64,000 nucleotides of DNA, from NCBI RefSeq assembly GCF_002953195.1, contig NZ_CP026377.1, forward strand, positions 310,001 through 374,000, written 5' to 3'. This document shows positions 29,401 to 39,915 of this stretch, in pieces (position 1 is the first letter of the stretch; the number at the start of each line of letters is the position of its first letter). Below the pieces are notes generated by a model. It did no database searches. It had not been told where the DNA came from and saw nothing but the letters and a program-made list of their open reading frames with translations. Both the position numbers and the translations under genes were made by a program. The DNA comes from Mixta gaviniae (GTDB taxonomy: Bacteria > Pseudomonadota > Gammaproteobacteria > Enterobacterales > Enterobacteriaceae).

Positions 29401-30240
29401 TTACGCTTTGGCATTGTTCAACGCCAGCGATACCGCCAGCGTCTGCGCCAGGCAGAGCGAGGCGACCTGCGAACGGAAACCATCCACCTGCGCTTCGCGC
29501 ACGACAAAGCAGACGTCGCTAAAGGCGGCCAGCGGGCTGACCTGGCTATCGGTAATGGCGATCTGCTGCGCGCCGCGGCTGGCCCCCATCTCGACCAACT
29601 CTACCCCTTCGCGCGCATAAGGCGAGTAGCTGATGGCGATCACCACATCCTTCGGGTTCACCATGCTGAGTTGCTCGGTAAACATGCCGCCCAGGCCGTC
29701 GATCAGAAAGGCGCGGCGTTCCAGATGGCGCAGCGCGTAGGTCAGATAGGTGGCGACGCTGAACGAACGGCGCAGGCCGATAACATAGATATTCTCCGCC
29801 TTGCTGAGCATTTCGACCGCTTTATTCAGCTGTTCCGGATTGGTCTGCATCGCCAACTGCTGCAGCGCCTGCGAGTTCACCATAGTGAATACGTTCAGGA
29901 TCTCCGCCGGGTTTTCAGGCGAGGCGGCAGCTTCATCGGTGGCGGTCTGCCGGAACAGGCGCGCGCGTTCAGTGTAGTTCACCGTCTCTTCCATTAAGTG
30001 CTGGCGAAACACCTGCTTCATTTCATTGAAGCCGCTAAAGCCGAAAGCGTTGGAAAAGCGGATCAGGGTGGAGGGCGGTACATCCGCCTGCTGAGCGATA
30101 GAGGCGACGGTATCGAAAGCGATGCTGTTGCTGTTATCAAGGATATAGCGTGCAACCTGTTTCAGACGTTTGCTGAGCGTATCATAGCGGCGACGAATGT
30201 CGTCCTGTAACAAGGAAAGCTGTGTAGGATTAGTTGTCAT
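29401..30240 (-). CDS. iolR: MurR/RpiR-family regulator of inositol catabolism
   Basis: A 279-residue regulator with an N-terminal RpiR helix-turn-helix (about residues 1-80: KRLKQVARYILDNSNSIAFDTVASIAQQADVPPSTLIRFSNAFG region) and a C-terminal SIS sugar-isomerase domain (about 130-260, with NIYVIGLRRSFSVATYLTYA and ISYSPYAREGVELV) that binds a phosphorylated sugar. In enterobacterial iol clusters this family supplies the repressor, released by a phosphorylated intermediate made by IolC. Transcribed alone, with two ATTTCAT heptamers just upstream, which suggests autoregulation. The role as iol regulator is inferred from location and family. Confidence 0.88.
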   Translation of the reverse strand: MTTNPTQLSLLQDDIRRRYDTLSKRLKQVARYILDNSNSIAFDTVASIAQQADVPPSTLIRFSNAFGFSGFNEMKQVFRQHLMEETVNYTERARLFRQTATDEAAASPENPAEILNVFTMVNSQALQQLAMQTNPEQLNKAVEMLSKAENIYVIGLRRSFSVATYLTYALRHLERRAFLIDGLGGMFTEQLSMVNPKDVVIAISYSPYAREGVELVEMGASRGAQQIAITDSQVSPLAAFSDVCFVVREAQVDGFRSQVASLCLAQTLAVSLALNNAKA

Positions 30241-30303
30241 TACTTCGACCTGCTAAAAATGATTGGCGTTTTGCTGAGCGATATTCTACCAGACGAATGG
30301 AAA

Positions 30304-30341
30304 ATTTCATTTGAATCCCCTGTTAGCAGGCTTTATTTCAT
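30304..30341. promoter_or_regulatory. Candidate operator sites upstream of iolR
   Basis: ATTTCAT occurs at 30304-30310 and again at 30335-30341, 31 bases apart, close to three helical turns. The first lies in AAAATTTCATTT, identical to part of the palindrome at 26672-26690. A minus-strand -10-like TAGAAT lies nearby, between the sites and the gene. Confidence 0.5.
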
Positions 30342-30499
30342 CGCAACATGAATTACCTCACATTTGGTGGTGCTAAATGCGTTCTGGCCTGCAGGGCAAA
30401 GAGAGCTGCCGCCGGGCGAGAAGCCGGGGTCATTCGTGCGGGGAAATAAGCACGCCGCTAACGCGAGATGCGCCAGCGGCGTAGCCGGTTAACGGCGGA

Positions 30500-32428
30500 T
30501 TAGCTGGCCTGGCGCACCGGGCGTGCTTCGCGCCAGTAGCCGATCAGCGTCAGGTAGTTGCTTTTCACCTGGCGGATCAGCGCCTCGTCGCTCAATTCGC
30601 CCTGCAGCCACTGGCGTGACGGCTGGCCGAAGATGGTGCGGCCAACGGCAAACCCTTTGACCCACGGTGCCTGTGCCGCATCGCGGAAGCCCGCTTTTAG
30701 CTTCTCTTCCGGCGCATCCAGTCCCAGCAGCAGGATGCCGCGACACCAGGGGTCCTCTTGCTCGATCACCGCGCCGATCGCCTGCCAGCTGTGCAGCGAT
30801 AGCGGCGGCAGCTTCCACCAGTCGGGCTGCACGCCAAGACGGTAGAAGTGAGAGATGATCTCCAGATAATACGACTCCTGACGATCCGGGTTCTCTTCCG
30901 GCAGGATCACCTCAAGCAGCAGCTCATGGCCCGATTTATTGCAGCCGCGCCAGACGTCGAGGATCAGCGCGTCCTGCTCAGCGCGCAGCGCGGCGTCGTC
31001 ATGAGGATGATAAAAGACCAGACATTTCACCACATGCTCCAGCGGCCAGTCGATCAGCTGCGAGCCGATATTGCCATGCTCAAGGCGCAGCGGACGCGAG
31101 CCGGGCATTTCAATCGGGCGGCCGATCCACCAGCCTTTGCCGGTGATGGCGTTTAGCGCGCGTTGGCCGTAGGTGGTGTCTGCCAGAATACCGCTGCTGT
31201 TCTCTAACCCGGCTTCGGCCGCCGCCGCTTCCGCCGCCTGCAGCAGCAATGTTTTCAGCTGCGGGATGCGTTCGGGATCGGCGCCCGCTTCCTGCGCCAT
31301 ATCCGCCAGCTGTTTGCGGTGATCGAAAGCGAACACGCACAGCTCGCGCCAGCTCTGCCGGCGGGTCGTGACCCGGTGCAGATGGTTCAGCCGCGCGTCG
31401 CGGTCGGGACGTTTCACTTCGCGGTCGCGGCTGAGGTAATCATCCAGCTCCGCTTTGGTTGGCATCGCCGGGGCGCAGCCGTGGCGCGATACCACCAGCG
31501 CGCCGCAGGCGTTGGCGTAGCGACATGCCTGCTGCCAGCCTTCGTCATTTAGCCAGCCGCGCAGCAGACCGGACATAAAGGCATCGCCCGCACCCAGTAC
31601 GTTCAGCACCTCCACGCGCACGCCGCTTTGTAGCGTCGTCTGCTCCCAGCTGTCAGGAATATCGCCTTCAAACACCACGCAGCCCAGCGGCCCGCGTTTA
31701 CAAACCAGCGTCGCCTTGCTTGACTGGCGCACCGCTTTCAGCGCGCTCAGCGTATCGGTGCTGCCGCCGGCGATATGGAACTCCTCTTCCGTTCCGACAA
31801 TCAGATCAAAATAGTGCAGCACTTCCTGCAGCTCGCGGGTGACGCGCGCCGATTCGATAAAGCGCGTTTCGCCGTCGCCCAGCGAGGTCAGCCCCCACAG
31901 CACCGGGCGATAGTCGATATCCAGCGCGGTGCGCAGGCCGTGACGGCGTGCGATCTCCAGCGCCTTCAGCACCGCCGCGCGCGTGTCCGGGTGGGAAAGG
32001 TGGGTGCCGGTCACCGCCACTGCACGGGCAGAGGCGATATATGCTTCGTCGATATCCTGCGGCGTCAGGCCCATGTCGGCGCAGTTATCGCGGTAGAAAA
32101 TCAGCGGGAAAGTATCTTCATCTTTAATGCCCAGCATCACCAGGCCGGTGAGACGGGTTTTATCGGTAATCAGATACGCCGTATCGACGCCCACGCGCTG
32201 CAGCTCTTCACGCAGGAAACGGCCATTGTGTTCATCGCCGACGCGCGCCAGCATAGCGGATTTCAGCCCCTGAATGGCGGCGCCGTAGGCGACGTTGCCC
32301 GATGAGCCGCCAAGATAGCGGGCAAAGGTGCTGGTATCTTCCAGCCGCGCGCCAATTTGCTGACCATAGAGATCAACGGCAATGCGGCCGATACAAATCA
32401 CATCAAGCCGCTTCTGTTGTGTACTCAT
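30500..32428 (-). CDS. iolC: Bifunctional 5-dehydro-2-deoxygluconokinase/phosphogluconate aldolase (IolC-IolJ fusion)
   Basis: A 642-residue two-domain protein. Residues about 8-330 are a PfkB sugar kinase, with ICIGRIAVDLYG at the start, ARYLGGSSGNVAYG and the catalytic NVLGAGDAFMSGLLRGW. Residues about 345-640 are a DUF2090 domain, the aldolase module that replaces a separate IolJ in many proteobacteria. The protein phosphorylates 2-deoxy-5-keto-gluconate and splits it to DHAP and malonate semialdehyde. The ATG at 32428 has AAGGAAA upstream; the frame extends further but without a good start. It is divergent from iolD, with ATGAAAT sites between. Confidence 0.93.
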   Translation of the reverse strand: MSTQQKRLDVICIGRIAVDLYGQQIGARLEDTSTFARYLGGSSGNVAYGAAIQGLKSAMLARVGDEHNGRFLREELQRVGVDTAYLITDKTRLTGLVMLGIKDEDTFPLIFYRDNCADMGLTPQDIDEAYIASARAVAVTGTHLSHPDTRAAVLKALEIARRHGLRTALDIDYRPVLWGLTSLGDGETRFIESARVTRELQEVLHYFDLIVGTEEEFHIAGGSTDTLSALKAVRQSSKATLVCKRGPLGCVVFEGDIPDSWEQTTLQSGVRVEVLNVLGAGDAFMSGLLRGWLNDEGWQQACRYANACGALVVSRHGCAPAMPTKAELDDYLSRDREVKRPDRDARLNHLHRVTTRRQSWRELCVFAFDHRKQLADMAQEAGADPERIPQLKTLLLQAAEAAAAEAGLENSSGILADTTYGQRALNAITGKGWWIGRPIEMPGSRPLRLEHGNIGSQLIDWPLEHVVKCLVFYHPHDDAALRAEQDALILDVWRGCNKSGHELLLEVILPEENPDRQESYYLEIISHFYRLGVQPDWWKLPPLSLHSWQAIGAVIEQEDPWCRGILLLGLDAPEEKLKAGFRDAAQAPWVKGFAVGRTIFGQPSRQWLQGELSDEALIRQVKSNYLTLIGYWREARPVRQAS

Positions 32429-32987
32429 ACCTGTTGTTTCCTTCTGTGATAAGCAGACACTGTCGAGCGTCTCCAGAGATCTTTCGGGAAGGCTCCCGAG
32501 AATCCGATCGCACCGGATCAACTGTGCTGGCAGTATGGGGAATAAATATTCCAAAAACAATATAGAATGAAATTATTAACCCAAAACTGTGAGGCGGGTA
32601 AAACTCTCTTTCGCTTTTTAACCGCCGCCCGGCGGCGGCGATTTCCCAGCGGTTTGGGCGCTGCGTCAGCTTTTTCCGTTTATTTTTAAGATGTTGCTCT
32701 TTTGCTGAAAATGAAATGGAATATTTGTTTTTATCGTCACCGCCGGGCGCCGTTCCACTTCCGCCCGCTAAAAAGCCGCCTGCCGCGCCGCTAAAAGAGA
32801 TAATTTGATCTCTCTCGCAAAATGAAATGTTTCTTCTGTAATCGTATTTTATGAAAAAATTATTTGTTTATAATCGCCACACGTTTCACTAATTAGCCGT
32901 CGGGCGGCCGCCGTTTCAAGCCGTCGACTTCTGCGAACGGCGGCGCGCTCTGTCGTAACGCTACCGCCACGGGTAAAGGATGAGCAA
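32429..32987. promoter_or_regulatory. Divergent iolC-iolD control region with ATGAAAT repeats
   Basis: About 560 bases without a gene. ATGAAAT occurs at 32567-32573, 32711-32717 and 32822-32828, the last within GCAAAATGAAATG, close to the palindrome half-site in front of iolA. A consensus TATAAT at 32869-32874 probably serves iolD, without a clear -35. The long, A/T-rich stretch suggests multi-site repression with looping. Confidence 0.55.
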
Positions 32988-34928
32988 ATGGGCACGATCA
33001 GATTAACCACCGCGCAGGCGCTGGTGAAATTCCTCGACAATCAGTACCTCTCCGTCGACGGGGCCGAAACCAAATTCGTCAAAGGCATCTTCGCCATTTT
33101 CGGCCACGGCAACGTGCTGGGGCTGGGTCAGGCGCTGGAGCAGGATAATGGCGATCTGGTGGTGCATCAGGGCCGCAACGAGCAGGGTATGGCGCACGCC
33201 GCCACCGGCTACGCCAAACAGAAGCTGCGTCGTGAAATCATCGCCTGCACCTCGTCGGTCGGGCCGGGCGCCGCCAATATGATCACTGCCGCCGCCACCG
33301 CCACGGCGAACCGCATTCCGCTGCTGCTGCTGCCGGGCGATGTCTTCGCCACGCGCCAGCCCGATCCGGTGCTGCAGCAGATTGAACAGAGCCACGACTT
33401 AAGCCTCAGCACCAACGACGCGTTTCGCGCCGTCAGCAAATACTGGGATCGCGTCAGCCGCCCGGAGCAGCTGATGACCGCCTGCATCAATGCGATGCGC
33501 GTACTGACCGATCCGGCGGAGACCGGCGCGGTGACGCTGGCGCTGCCGCAGGATGTGCAGGGTGAGGCCTGGGATTTCCCCGATTACTTTTTCCAGAAAC
33601 GCGTTCATCGCCTGGACCGTCGTCCGCCCACCGAGGCGCAGCTGCAGGATGCCCTGACGCTGCTGGCGGGCAAGCGCAAGCCGCTGATCGTCTGCGGTGG
33701 CGGCGTAAAATATTCCGGGGCAGGCGAGGCGCTGCGCCAGTTCGCCGAGCGTCATCAGATCCCGTTTGCGGAAACTCAGGCGGGCAAAGGCACGCTGATC
33801 TCCGACCATCCACTTAATGTCGGCGGCGTCGGCGAAACCGGCTGTCTGGCGGCCAACCTGCTGGCGAAAGAGGCCGATTTAGTCATTGGTGTCGGCACGC
33901 GCTACACCGATTTCACCACTGCGTCGAAATGGATATTCCAGCATCCGGAGGTGAGCTTCCTGAATATCAATATCAGCAACTTCGATGCTTATAAGCTGGA
34001 CGGCGTGCAGCTGGTGGCGGACGCGCGCGAGGCACTGACCGCGCTGGATACGCGTCTGGCGGCGCAGGGGTTCCGCAGTGAGTGGGGCACGCAGATTGCG
34101 CAGGCGCAGAGCCGGTTGCTCAAGGAGACGCAGCGCGTCTATCAGGCGGCCTACAGCGAAGAGAACTTTGTGCCGGAAATCGACGACAGCATCGATCGCG
34201 AGGCGCTGTTCGCCGAGTTCAACCGTTTGACCGGCTCTTTTCTGACACAAAGCAGCGTGCTGGGCGCGCTTAACGAGCAGCTGCCGGAAGATGCAGTGAT
34301 TGTCGCCGCCGCCGGCAGCCTGCCGGGCGACCTGCAGCGTGTCTGGCGCACCAAAGCGCACAACGGCTATCACGTGGAGTATGGCTACTCCTGCATGGGA
34401 TATGAGATCAACGCCGCGCTCGGCGTCAAGCTGGCTGAGCCGCAGCGCGAAGTCTATGCGCTGGTGGGCGACGGCTCTTTTATGATGCTGCACTCCGAGC
34501 TGGTCACCTCGATCCAGGAGAAGACGAAAATCAACGTGGTGCTGTTCGATAACATGACCAATGGCTGCATCAACAACCTGCAGCTAGAACACGGCATGGA
34601 CAGCTTCACCACTGAGTTCCGTTTCCGCGACGCGGAAAGCGGCAAGCTGGATGGTGGCTTTATTCCGGTCGACTTCGCCGCCATCGCCGCGGGCTACGGC
34701 TGCAAAACCTGGCGCGTCACCACGCTCGAAGAGCTGAGCCAGGCGCTGGAAGCGGCGCGCAAAGAGACTGTCTCTACCCTGATTGATGTAAAAGTCTTGC
34801 CCAAAACCATGGTGCATAAATATTTCAGCTGGTGGCACGTCGGCGGTGCGCAGGTCTCACGTTCTGAGCGCATCGACGCCGTCGCCAAAATGCTAAAAGA
34901 GCATGTCGATCAGGCAAGAAAATACTGA
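32988..34928 (+). CDS. iolD: 3D-(3,5/4)-trihydroxycyclohexane-1,2-dione acylhydrolase IolD
   Basis: A 646-residue thiamine-diphosphate enzyme that opens the inositol-derived ring to 5-deoxy-D-glucuronate. N-terminal pyrimidine-binding domain with the catalytic Glu in [17 protein letters not shown], central Rossmann-like domain, and C-terminal domain with the ThDP motif [15 protein letters not shown]...NVVLFDN. The start [20 protein letters not shown] is typical of IolD. It heads a likely operon iolD-iolG-iolH-iolE (gaps of 92, 67 and 66 bases). Confidence 0.96.
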   Translation: MGTIRLTTAQALVKFLDNQYLSVDGAETKFVKGIFAIFGHGNVLGLGQALEQDNGDLVVHQGRNEQGMAHAATGYAKQKLRREIIACTSSVGPGAANMITAAATATANRIPLLLLPGDVFATRQPDPVLQQIEQSHDLSLSTNDAFRAVSKYWDRVSRPEQLMTACINAMRVLTDPAETGAVTLALPQDVQGEAWDFPDYFFQKRVHRLDRRPPTEAQLQDALTLLAGKRKPLIVCGGGVKYSGAGEALRQFAERHQIPFAETQAGKGTLISDHPLNVGGVGETGCLAANLLAKEADLVIGVGTRYTDFTTASKWIFQHPEVSFLNINISNFDAYKLDGVQLVADAREALTALDTRLAAQGFRSEWGTQIAQAQSRLLKETQRVYQAAYSEENFVPEIDDSIDREALFAEFNRLTGSFLTQSSVLGALNEQLPEDAVIVAAAGSLPGDLQRVWRTKAHNGYHVEYGYSCMGYEINAALGVKLAEPQREVYALVGDGSFMMLHSELVTSIQEKTKINVVLFDNMTNGCINNLQLEHGMDSFTTEFRFRDAESGKLDGGFIPVDFAAIAAGYGCKTWRVTTLEELSQALEAARKETVSTLIDVKVLPKTMVHKYFSWWHVGGAQVSRSERIDAVAKMLKEHVDQARKY

Positions 34929-35020
34929 TACCTAAACACTTTCTCTGAACATCTACCCTGACAGCGGATGTCGCCAGCCTGGCTGGCGGGTTCGCGCTTA
35001 CCCTGAATTCTGGAGACATT

Positions 35021-36037
35021 ATGACTCTGAAACTTGGCGTTATCGGCACCGGCGCAATTGGCCAGGAACATATCCGTCGCTGCACAAAAGTATTGCAGGG
35101 CGCCACCGTGACGGCGGTATCCGACATTAACCTTGAAGGTGCCAGAGCGGCACTGACGCGGCTGGGTCTGCAGGCGGAAGTTTATGCCAACGGTCACGAC
35201 GTAGTGAACTCGCCCGACGTCGAGGCGCTGCTGGTTACGTCCTGGGATCCGACGCACGAAGAGTTCGCCCTGGCCGCCATCGCCGCCGGCAAGCCGGTGT
35301 TCTGCGAGAAGCCGCTGGCGATGACTGCCGAAGGCTGCCGCCGCGTGGTGGACGCCGAGATGAAGTTCGGCAAGCGCCTGGTGCAGGTCGGCTTTATGCG
35401 TCCTTACGATGTGGGCTACCGCGCGTTGAAAAAGGTGATTACCGAAGGGCAGATCGGCGAGCCGCTGATGCTGCACTGCGCGCACCGCAATCCCGCCGTG
35501 CCGGAGAGTTACACCACCGATATGGCGATCACCAGCACCCTGATCCATGAGCTGGACGTGCTGCGCTGGCTGACCGATGACGACTATAAAACCGTGCAGG
35601 TGGTCTTCCCGCGCGTCACCTCCAAAAGCCACGCCCGCCTGAAAGATCCGCAGATCGTGCTGTTTGAGACGCAGAAAGGCATCCGTATCGACGTGGAGAT
35701 CTTCGTTAACTGCGCCTACGGCTATGACATTCAGTGCGAAGTGGTCGGCGAAGAGGGCATCGCCCGTCTGCCGGAGCCGTCCGCAGTGCAGATGCGCAGA
35801 GGCGCGCAGCTTTCCACCGCCATCCTCACCGACTGGAAAGACCGTTTTATCGACGCCTATGACGTTGAACTGCAGGCCTTTATCAACGATGTCAGCAGCG
35901 GCACGCTGACCGGCCCGTCTGCCTGGGATGGCTATGCCGCCTCGGTCGCCGCCGATGCCTGCCTCAAGGCACAAAACAGCGGCGCTATTGAACAGGTCGA
36001 GCTGCCGCCGCGTCCGGCTTTTTACGATAAAGCTTAA
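35021..36037 (+). CDS. iolG: Inositol 2-dehydrogenase IolG
   Basis: A 338-residue Gfo/Idh/MocA-family oxidoreductase. N-terminal NAD-binding site [16 protein letters not shown], the conserved lysine in [12 protein letters not shown] near residue 97, and the substrate-binding HELDVLRWL with catalytic Asp/His region near 180. It oxidises myo-inositol (and often D-chiro-inositol) to scyllo-inosose with NAD, the first step of the pathway. A CTGGAGAC site precedes the ATG. Second in the iolDGHE set. Confidence 0.95.
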   Translation: MTLKLGVIGTGAIGQEHIRRCTKVLQGATVTAVSDINLEGARAALTRLGLQAEVYANGHDVVNSPDVEALLVTSWDPTHEEFALAAIAAGKPVFCEKPLAMTAEGCRRVVDAEMKFGKRLVQVGFMRPYDVGYRALKKVITEGQIGEPLMLHCAHRNPAVPESYTTDMAITSTLIHELDVLRWLTDDDYKTVQVVFPRVTSKSHARLKDPQIVLFETQKGIRIDVEIFVNCAYGYDIQCEVVGEEGIARLPEPSAVQMRRGAQLSTAILTDWKDRFIDAYDVELQAFINDVSSGTLTGPSAWDGYAASVAADACLKAQNSGAIEQVELPPRPAFYDKA

Positions 36038-36104
36038 TTTTTGCGCTCTTCCCGCTATGTCGGGAAGAGTACGCACCATGCACTGAGCAATCAGGGAGAA
36101 CGTT

Positions 36105-36989
36105 ATGAAGATCGCTTTCGATGTGGATGTCATCCGAGACTTAGGCATCACAAAGATGGTTCATCAGGTAGCTGACTGGGGCTACAAATACATTGAACAG
36201 TCGCCGCATCCGCAGATTAACCCCTTCTATAAGCACCCGAAAGCCAGCCGGGAGATCATGACGGAGTATAAGAACGCGCTGAAAGCGACCGGCGTCGAGA
36301 TCTCCTCGTTTATCGTGGTGTATCGCTGGTCTGGCCCGGACGAGCTGCGCCGCCAGGCAGCAGTGAAAAACTGGAAACGCATGATTGAGATTGCCGTCGA
36401 GATGGGCGTACAGGTGATCAATACCGAACTCTCCGGCAACCCCAACGAACCGGAGATTTGCGAAGAGATGTTCTACCGCTCCATGGAGGAGCTGCTGCCG
36501 ATCGTGGAGCGCGAAGGCATCCGCATCGAAATTCAGTCGCACCCCTGGGATTTCTGCGAGCAGAACAACGAAACCGCCGATATCGTAAAGTCGTTCCGCA
36601 GCGAAAACGTGAAGTACGTTTACAGCGTGCCGCACACCTTCTTCTATGACAAAGGTAAAGGCGACGTAAAAAGCATGCTTGAGTATGTGGGCGACGATCT
36701 GTCGCACGTGCTGGTCGCCGATACCATGAATCACACCAAACACTGTCGCTATATCGTCAACCCGCCAGGCGTGGACGCCGCGGTGCATCAGCATGTCGGC
36801 GTCGGCGAAGGCGAAGTTGATTTCACCACCCTGTTCAACACCCTGCGTGAGATGGATTTTGCCAACCGCAGCTATAAGGTGGGCGGCGAATCGATTATTG
36901 CCTCGGCGCTGTTCGGCTATCCGGAAAAGATGAAGTATCAGGCGGTGGAAACGCGCGAGCTGATCGAGCGCGAGCTGCTGAGCAAATAA
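36105..36989 (+). CDS. iolH: IolH-like TIM-barrel sugar isomerase/epimerase
   Basis: A 294-residue xylose-isomerase-like TIM barrel, recognisable as IolH from its start MKIAFDVDVIRDLG and IEQSPHPQINPFYKHPKASR. Possible metal ligands are the Glu in INTELSGNP, QSHPWDFCEQNNE and HQHVGVGEGEVDF. The biochemical role of IolH is not settled; it is usually found with iol genes and may act on an inosose isomer or epimer. A GGGAGAAC precedes the ATG. It sits between iolG and iolE in the same direction. Confidence 0.85.
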   Translation: MKIAFDVDVIRDLGITKMVHQVADWGYKYIEQSPHPQINPFYKHPKASREIMTEYKNALKATGVEISSFIVVYRWSGPDELRRQAAVKNWKRMIEIAVEMGVQVINTELSGNPNEPEICEEMFYRSMEELLPIVEREGIRIEIQSHPWDFCEQNNETADIVKSFRSENVKYVYSVPHTFFYDKGKGDVKSMLEYVGDDLSHVLVADTMNHTKHCRYIVNPPGVDAAVHQHVGVGEGEVDFTTLFNTLREMDFANRSYKVGGESIIASALFGYPEKMKYQAVETRELIERELLSK

Positions 36990-37055
36990 GACGACGGGCC
37001 TGCGGGCCTGCGCGCGTGGCGGCGAGCGGCCGCCGTACTGAACAGAGAATTCACC

Positions 37056-37952
37056 ATGAATAAAGAGAATGTGAAGCTGGCGATCGCGCCGATTGGCTGG
37101 ACCAACGACGATATGCCGGAGCTGGGGAAAGAGAACACCTTTCAGCAGACCGTGAGTGAAATGGCGCTGGCGGGCTTCAGCGGCAGCGAAGTCGGCAGCA
37201 AATATCCCCGCGATCCGGCGGTGCTGAAGCCGATGCTGGCGATGCGCGGTATAGAGATCTGCAACGCCTGGTTCAGCACCTTTTTCGCCAACGGCGAAAA
37301 GGCAAAAACCATCGATGAGTTCGTTAACCACATGAACTTCTTACATGCGATGGGCGCGCGGGTGATTGGCTGCTCTGAGCAGAGCAAAAGCATTCAGGGC
37401 ACGTCGCTGGCGGTATTCGATCAGAAACCGGTGTTTACCGAAGAGGAGTGGCGGTTAACCGCTGAAGGCTATAATGAGCTGGCGACAATCGCAGCGGAAA
37501 AAGGAATGCAGGTCTGTTTGCATCATCATATGGGCACCGGCATTCAGACGCCCGCCGAAATCGACCGCTTTATGGCGCTGACCAACGACGATGTCTATCT
37601 GCTCTACGATACCGGCCATATCTACTACTCCGAAAACAGCGAACAGGCGATGCTGGCGGTGCTGGAGAAACATCTGTCGCGCATCAACCATGTCCATCTG
37701 AAGGATGTGCGCGACGAGGTGGTCAGCATGGTGCGCAATCAGAAGCTCTCTTTCCTGGAGGGGGTAAAGCGCGGCACCTTCACTGTACCGGGCGACGGCG
37801 TGATCGATTTCAGGCCAGTATTTAACATTCTCGATAAGGCAGGCTACCGCGGCTGGATGGTTGTAGAGGCGGAGCAAGATCCGGCGCTGGCTAACCCGTT
37901 TGAATATGCGGTAAAGGCGCGCCGCTATATCCGCGAGACCGCAGGCATTTAA
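37056..37952 (+). CDS. iolE: Myo-inosose-2 dehydratase IolE
   Basis: A 298-residue TIM-barrel dehydratase that converts scyllo-inosose to the trihydroxycyclohexane-dione used by IolD. Family segments are [20 protein letters not shown] at the N-terminus, [18 protein letters not shown] with metal ligands, [20 protein letters not shown] and [11 protein letters not shown], and the final metal Glu in VVEAEQDP. Length as expected. Last gene of the iolDGHE set, followed by a terminator and then dcrB on the opposite strand; this is the right edge of the iol island. Confidence 0.95.
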   Translation: MNKENVKLAIAPIGWTNDDMPELGKENTFQQTVSEMALAGFSGSEVGSKYPRDPAVLKPMLAMRGIEICNAWFSTFFANGEKAKTIDEFVNHMNFLHAMGARVIGCSEQSKSIQGTSLAVFDQKPVFTEEEWRLTAEGYNELATIAAEKGMQVCLHHHMGTGIQTPAEIDRFMALTNDDVYLLYDTGHIYYSENSEQAMLAVLEKHLSRINHVHLKDVRDEVVSMVRNQKLSFLEGVKRGTFTVPGDGVIDFRPVFNILDKAGYRGWMVVEAEQDPALANPFEYAVKARRYIRETAGI

Positions 37953-38000
37953 TGAGGTGCGGCGCCGAAAAGCGCGCCCGGGTAAAGCCGTAAACGACAA

Positions 38001-38026
38001 ACGCCGCCGTGTCCGGCGGCGTTCTT
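38001..38026. terminator. Terminator between iolE and dcrB
   Basis: The stem ACGCCGCC (38001-38008) pairs with GGCGGCGT (38015-38022) around a 6-base loop, followed by TTCTT. It serves iolE and may also act for the convergent dcrB. Confidence 0.7.
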
Positions 38027-38042
38027 ATGCATAAGCGGGCGT

Positions 38043-38600
38043 TTATTTCAGCGTGATGGTATTAATCACGTTTTCCGCCGCCGCCTGCGCCTTCTGCTGG
38101 TTATCGGCAGGCAGCGTAATTTGCAGCGTCAGTAATTTACCGTCCGCTTTCGCCAGCACCACGGAAGACCAGGCTGACTGCTGGTTGGCGGAGATCACCG
38201 TATCCAGCTGCTGCGCCGCTTCGCCTTTCAGCGTAATCGCTTTATTGGACACTACCTGCAGCTGCGGATCGCGGTTGCGCTGCTGCTGCTCCAGACGTTT
38301 CGCCAGTACGTCCAGCCCTTCGTTGGTGGCGTCGCCGTCAATCACGATAATAGCGCGCTGGCCGCTCTCATCGGCGTAGACGTGCATATTATTCGCCTGG
38401 GTGCCCAGTTTGCCGCTCTTGTCGGACATGCCCGCCGGCAAGTTGAAGCTGAGTTTGCCATCCATTAATGACACCGTCTGCGTCGATGTGCTGGCGCTGG
38501 CGCCGTTATCGTCCGCTGCGGCTTTATCCGACTGCTGATCGCAGGCGGCCAGACCTACTACCAGTAAACCTATTCCAAGATATTTTGTAAGTTGACGCAT
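38043..38600 (-). CDS. dcrB: Inner-membrane-associated lipoprotein DcrB
   Basis: A 185-residue protein, the same length as E. coli DcrB. The N-terminus is a lipoprotein signal, with the lipobox LAAC near residue 20, then a Ser/Asp-rich linker and a folded domain ([20 protein letters not shown]). In E. coli it is needed for phage C1 and C6 infection and contributes to envelope lipoprotein processing. It follows yhhQ in the same direction across a 124-base gap, as in E. coli. In E. coli yhhS is its other neighbour; here the inositol genes lie between. Confidence 0.92.
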   Translation of the reverse strand: MRQLTKYLGIGLLVVGLAACDQQSDKAAADDNGASASTSTQTVSLMDGKLSFNLPAGMSDKSGKLGTQANNMHVYADESGQRAIIVIDGDATNEGLDVLAKRLEQQQRNRDPQLQVVSNKAITLKGEAAQQLDTVISANQQSAWSSVVLAKADGKLLTLQITLPADNQQKAQAAAENVINTITLK

Positions 38601-38724
38601 CAGGTTCCCTTTTATTGATTAGCCTGGCAATACAGTACTCAATACAAACTGAATCAGCGCGTAAAAGCAACCTATCGAGTGTCACAGGATCTTAGACGCG
38701 CTGACAGTTTGCCGCTATTGCCGC

Positions 38725-39390
38725 TTAGCCGAAATTGTAGCGGGTTTGTCCCGACATCGCCGCCAGACGCTTTAACGTCGCATTAAGCAGCACGCCGTAG
38801 GCAGGCAGGAAGAAGACCATGCAGATCAGCACCTTGAAGCTGTAGTCCACCAGCGCGATCTCTACCCAGTGCTGCGCCATAAAGGCGTCTGGGCTTTTAT
38901 AAAAGGCGATAAAGAAAAAGGCGAGGGTATCGCTGATGTTGCCTAAGAACATCGCCGACGCGGGCGCCGCCCACCACTGCGGCAGCTGGCGCAGCCGGTT
39001 AAAGACATGTACGTCCAGAATCTGCCCCAGCGCATAGGCCATGAAGCTGGCGCAGGCGATGCGGGCGACAAACAGGTTAACCTGCTGCAGCGCTTCCAGC
39101 CCCTGCCACGCGCCGTTATAGAACAGCGAAGAGACCACATAGGAGATAAACAGCGCGGGCACCATAACCGCCAGGATAATCCGGCGGGCCAGCGGCGCGC
39201 CAAAAATCCGCACGGTCAGATCGGTGGCCAGGAAGATAAACGGAAAGCTGAAGGCACCCCAGGTGGTATGAAAGCCAAACAGGGAGATCGGCAGCTGAAC
39301 CAGATAGTTGCTGGAGGTAATCACCAGCACGTGAAACAGAGAGAGCCAGATAAGCGCATGCTTCCGCTGGCGCGGCGTAAAGGGGATCAT
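38725..39390 (-). CDS. yhhQ: Queuosine precursor (7-cyano-7-deazaguanine) transporter YhhQ
   Basis: A 221-residue inner-membrane protein of the DUF165/COG1738 family with about six membrane segments. Typical stretches are the start MIPFTPRQRKHALIWLSLFH, SFPFIFLATDLTVRIFG and LGNISDTLAFFFIAF. It imports preQ0/preQ1, the bases used to make queuosine in tRNA. A preQ1-I riboswitch is seen just upstream on the same strand, which independently supports the function. It lies between tusA and dcrB as in E. coli. Confidence 0.95.
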   Translation of the reverse strand: MIPFTPRQRKHALIWLSLFHVLVITSSNYLVQLPISLFGFHTTWGAFSFPFIFLATDLTVRIFGAPLARRIILAVMVPALFISYVVSSLFYNGAWQGLEALQQVNLFVARIACASFMAYALGQILDVHVFNRLRQLPQWWAAPASAMFLGNISDTLAFFFIAFYKSPDAFMAQHWVEIALVDYSFKVLICMVFFLPAYGVLLNATLKRLAAMSGQTRYNFG

Positions 39391-39392
39391 AA

Positions 39393-39427
39393 TCTACCTT
39401 TTTTACGTTGGGGTGAGGGAACCCAGT
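39393..39427 (-). promoter_or_regulatory. preQ1-I riboswitch controlling yhhQ translation
   Basis: Read on the minus strand, CUGGG (39426-39422) pairs with CCCA (39412-39409) to make P1, the loop has UUC-CCU-CAC as in preQ1-I aptamers, and an A-rich tail GUAAAAAAGG follows. CCU in the loop pairs with AGG at the tail end, making the H-type pseudoknot, and this AGG is the Shine-Dalgarno site six bases before the yhhQ ATG. Ligand binding should therefore hide the ribosome site. The ligand and the transporter substrate agree. Confidence 0.85.
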
Positions 39428-39666
39428 GTTGATTCAACCATCAGCCGTTGGTTAGCGATCGGCCCGGCGCGAGGCGCAGGCTGAGTGGCAAGCCGATACT
39501 GATTGTCGGCGGCAGGCAACAGCGCCTGCCGCGGCCGCATCTTACCGCGTTGTTTCGGCATTGCAACGGTTAGTTTTCACGCAAACGTTCACCTGCCGTC
39601 AGCCGCTTGCGCAACCGGTCGCCGGGGGTAGAATAGGGCGCAACAGACTTAAGTGACGAGACAATA

Positions 39667-39915
39667 ATGAGTGATCTATTCGCAAACCCCGATCAAACCC
39701 TGGACGCGCTGGGCCTGCGCTGCCCGGAACCGGTAATGATGGTGCGCAAAGCGGTGCGCCATATGCAGGAGGGCGAGACGCTGTTGATTATCGCCGACGA
39801 TCCCGCCACCACGCGCGATATTCCCGGCTTCTGCCGCTTTATGGAACATACGCTGGTGGCACAATCGATCGATGAGAAGCCCTATCGCTATCTGGTGCGC
39901 AAGGGCCTCTCCTGA
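39667..39915 (+). CDS. tusA: Sulfur carrier protein TusA
   Basis: An 82-residue protein matching E. coli TusA (SirA/YhhP). The active Cys lies in [17 protein letters not shown] near residue 19, the CPxP signature. It accepts persulfide from IscS and passes it on to TusBCD for 2-thiouridine formation in tRNA, and affects molybdenum cofactor sulfur supply. Divergent from yhhQ and convergent with yhhN, whose stop is only 4 bases beyond. In E. coli zntA lies between tusA and yhhN; it is absent here. Confidence 0.95.
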   Translation: MSDLFANPDQTLDALGLRCPEPVMMVRKAVRHMQEGETLLIIADDPATTRDIPGFCRFMEHTLVAQSIDEKPYRYLVRKGLS

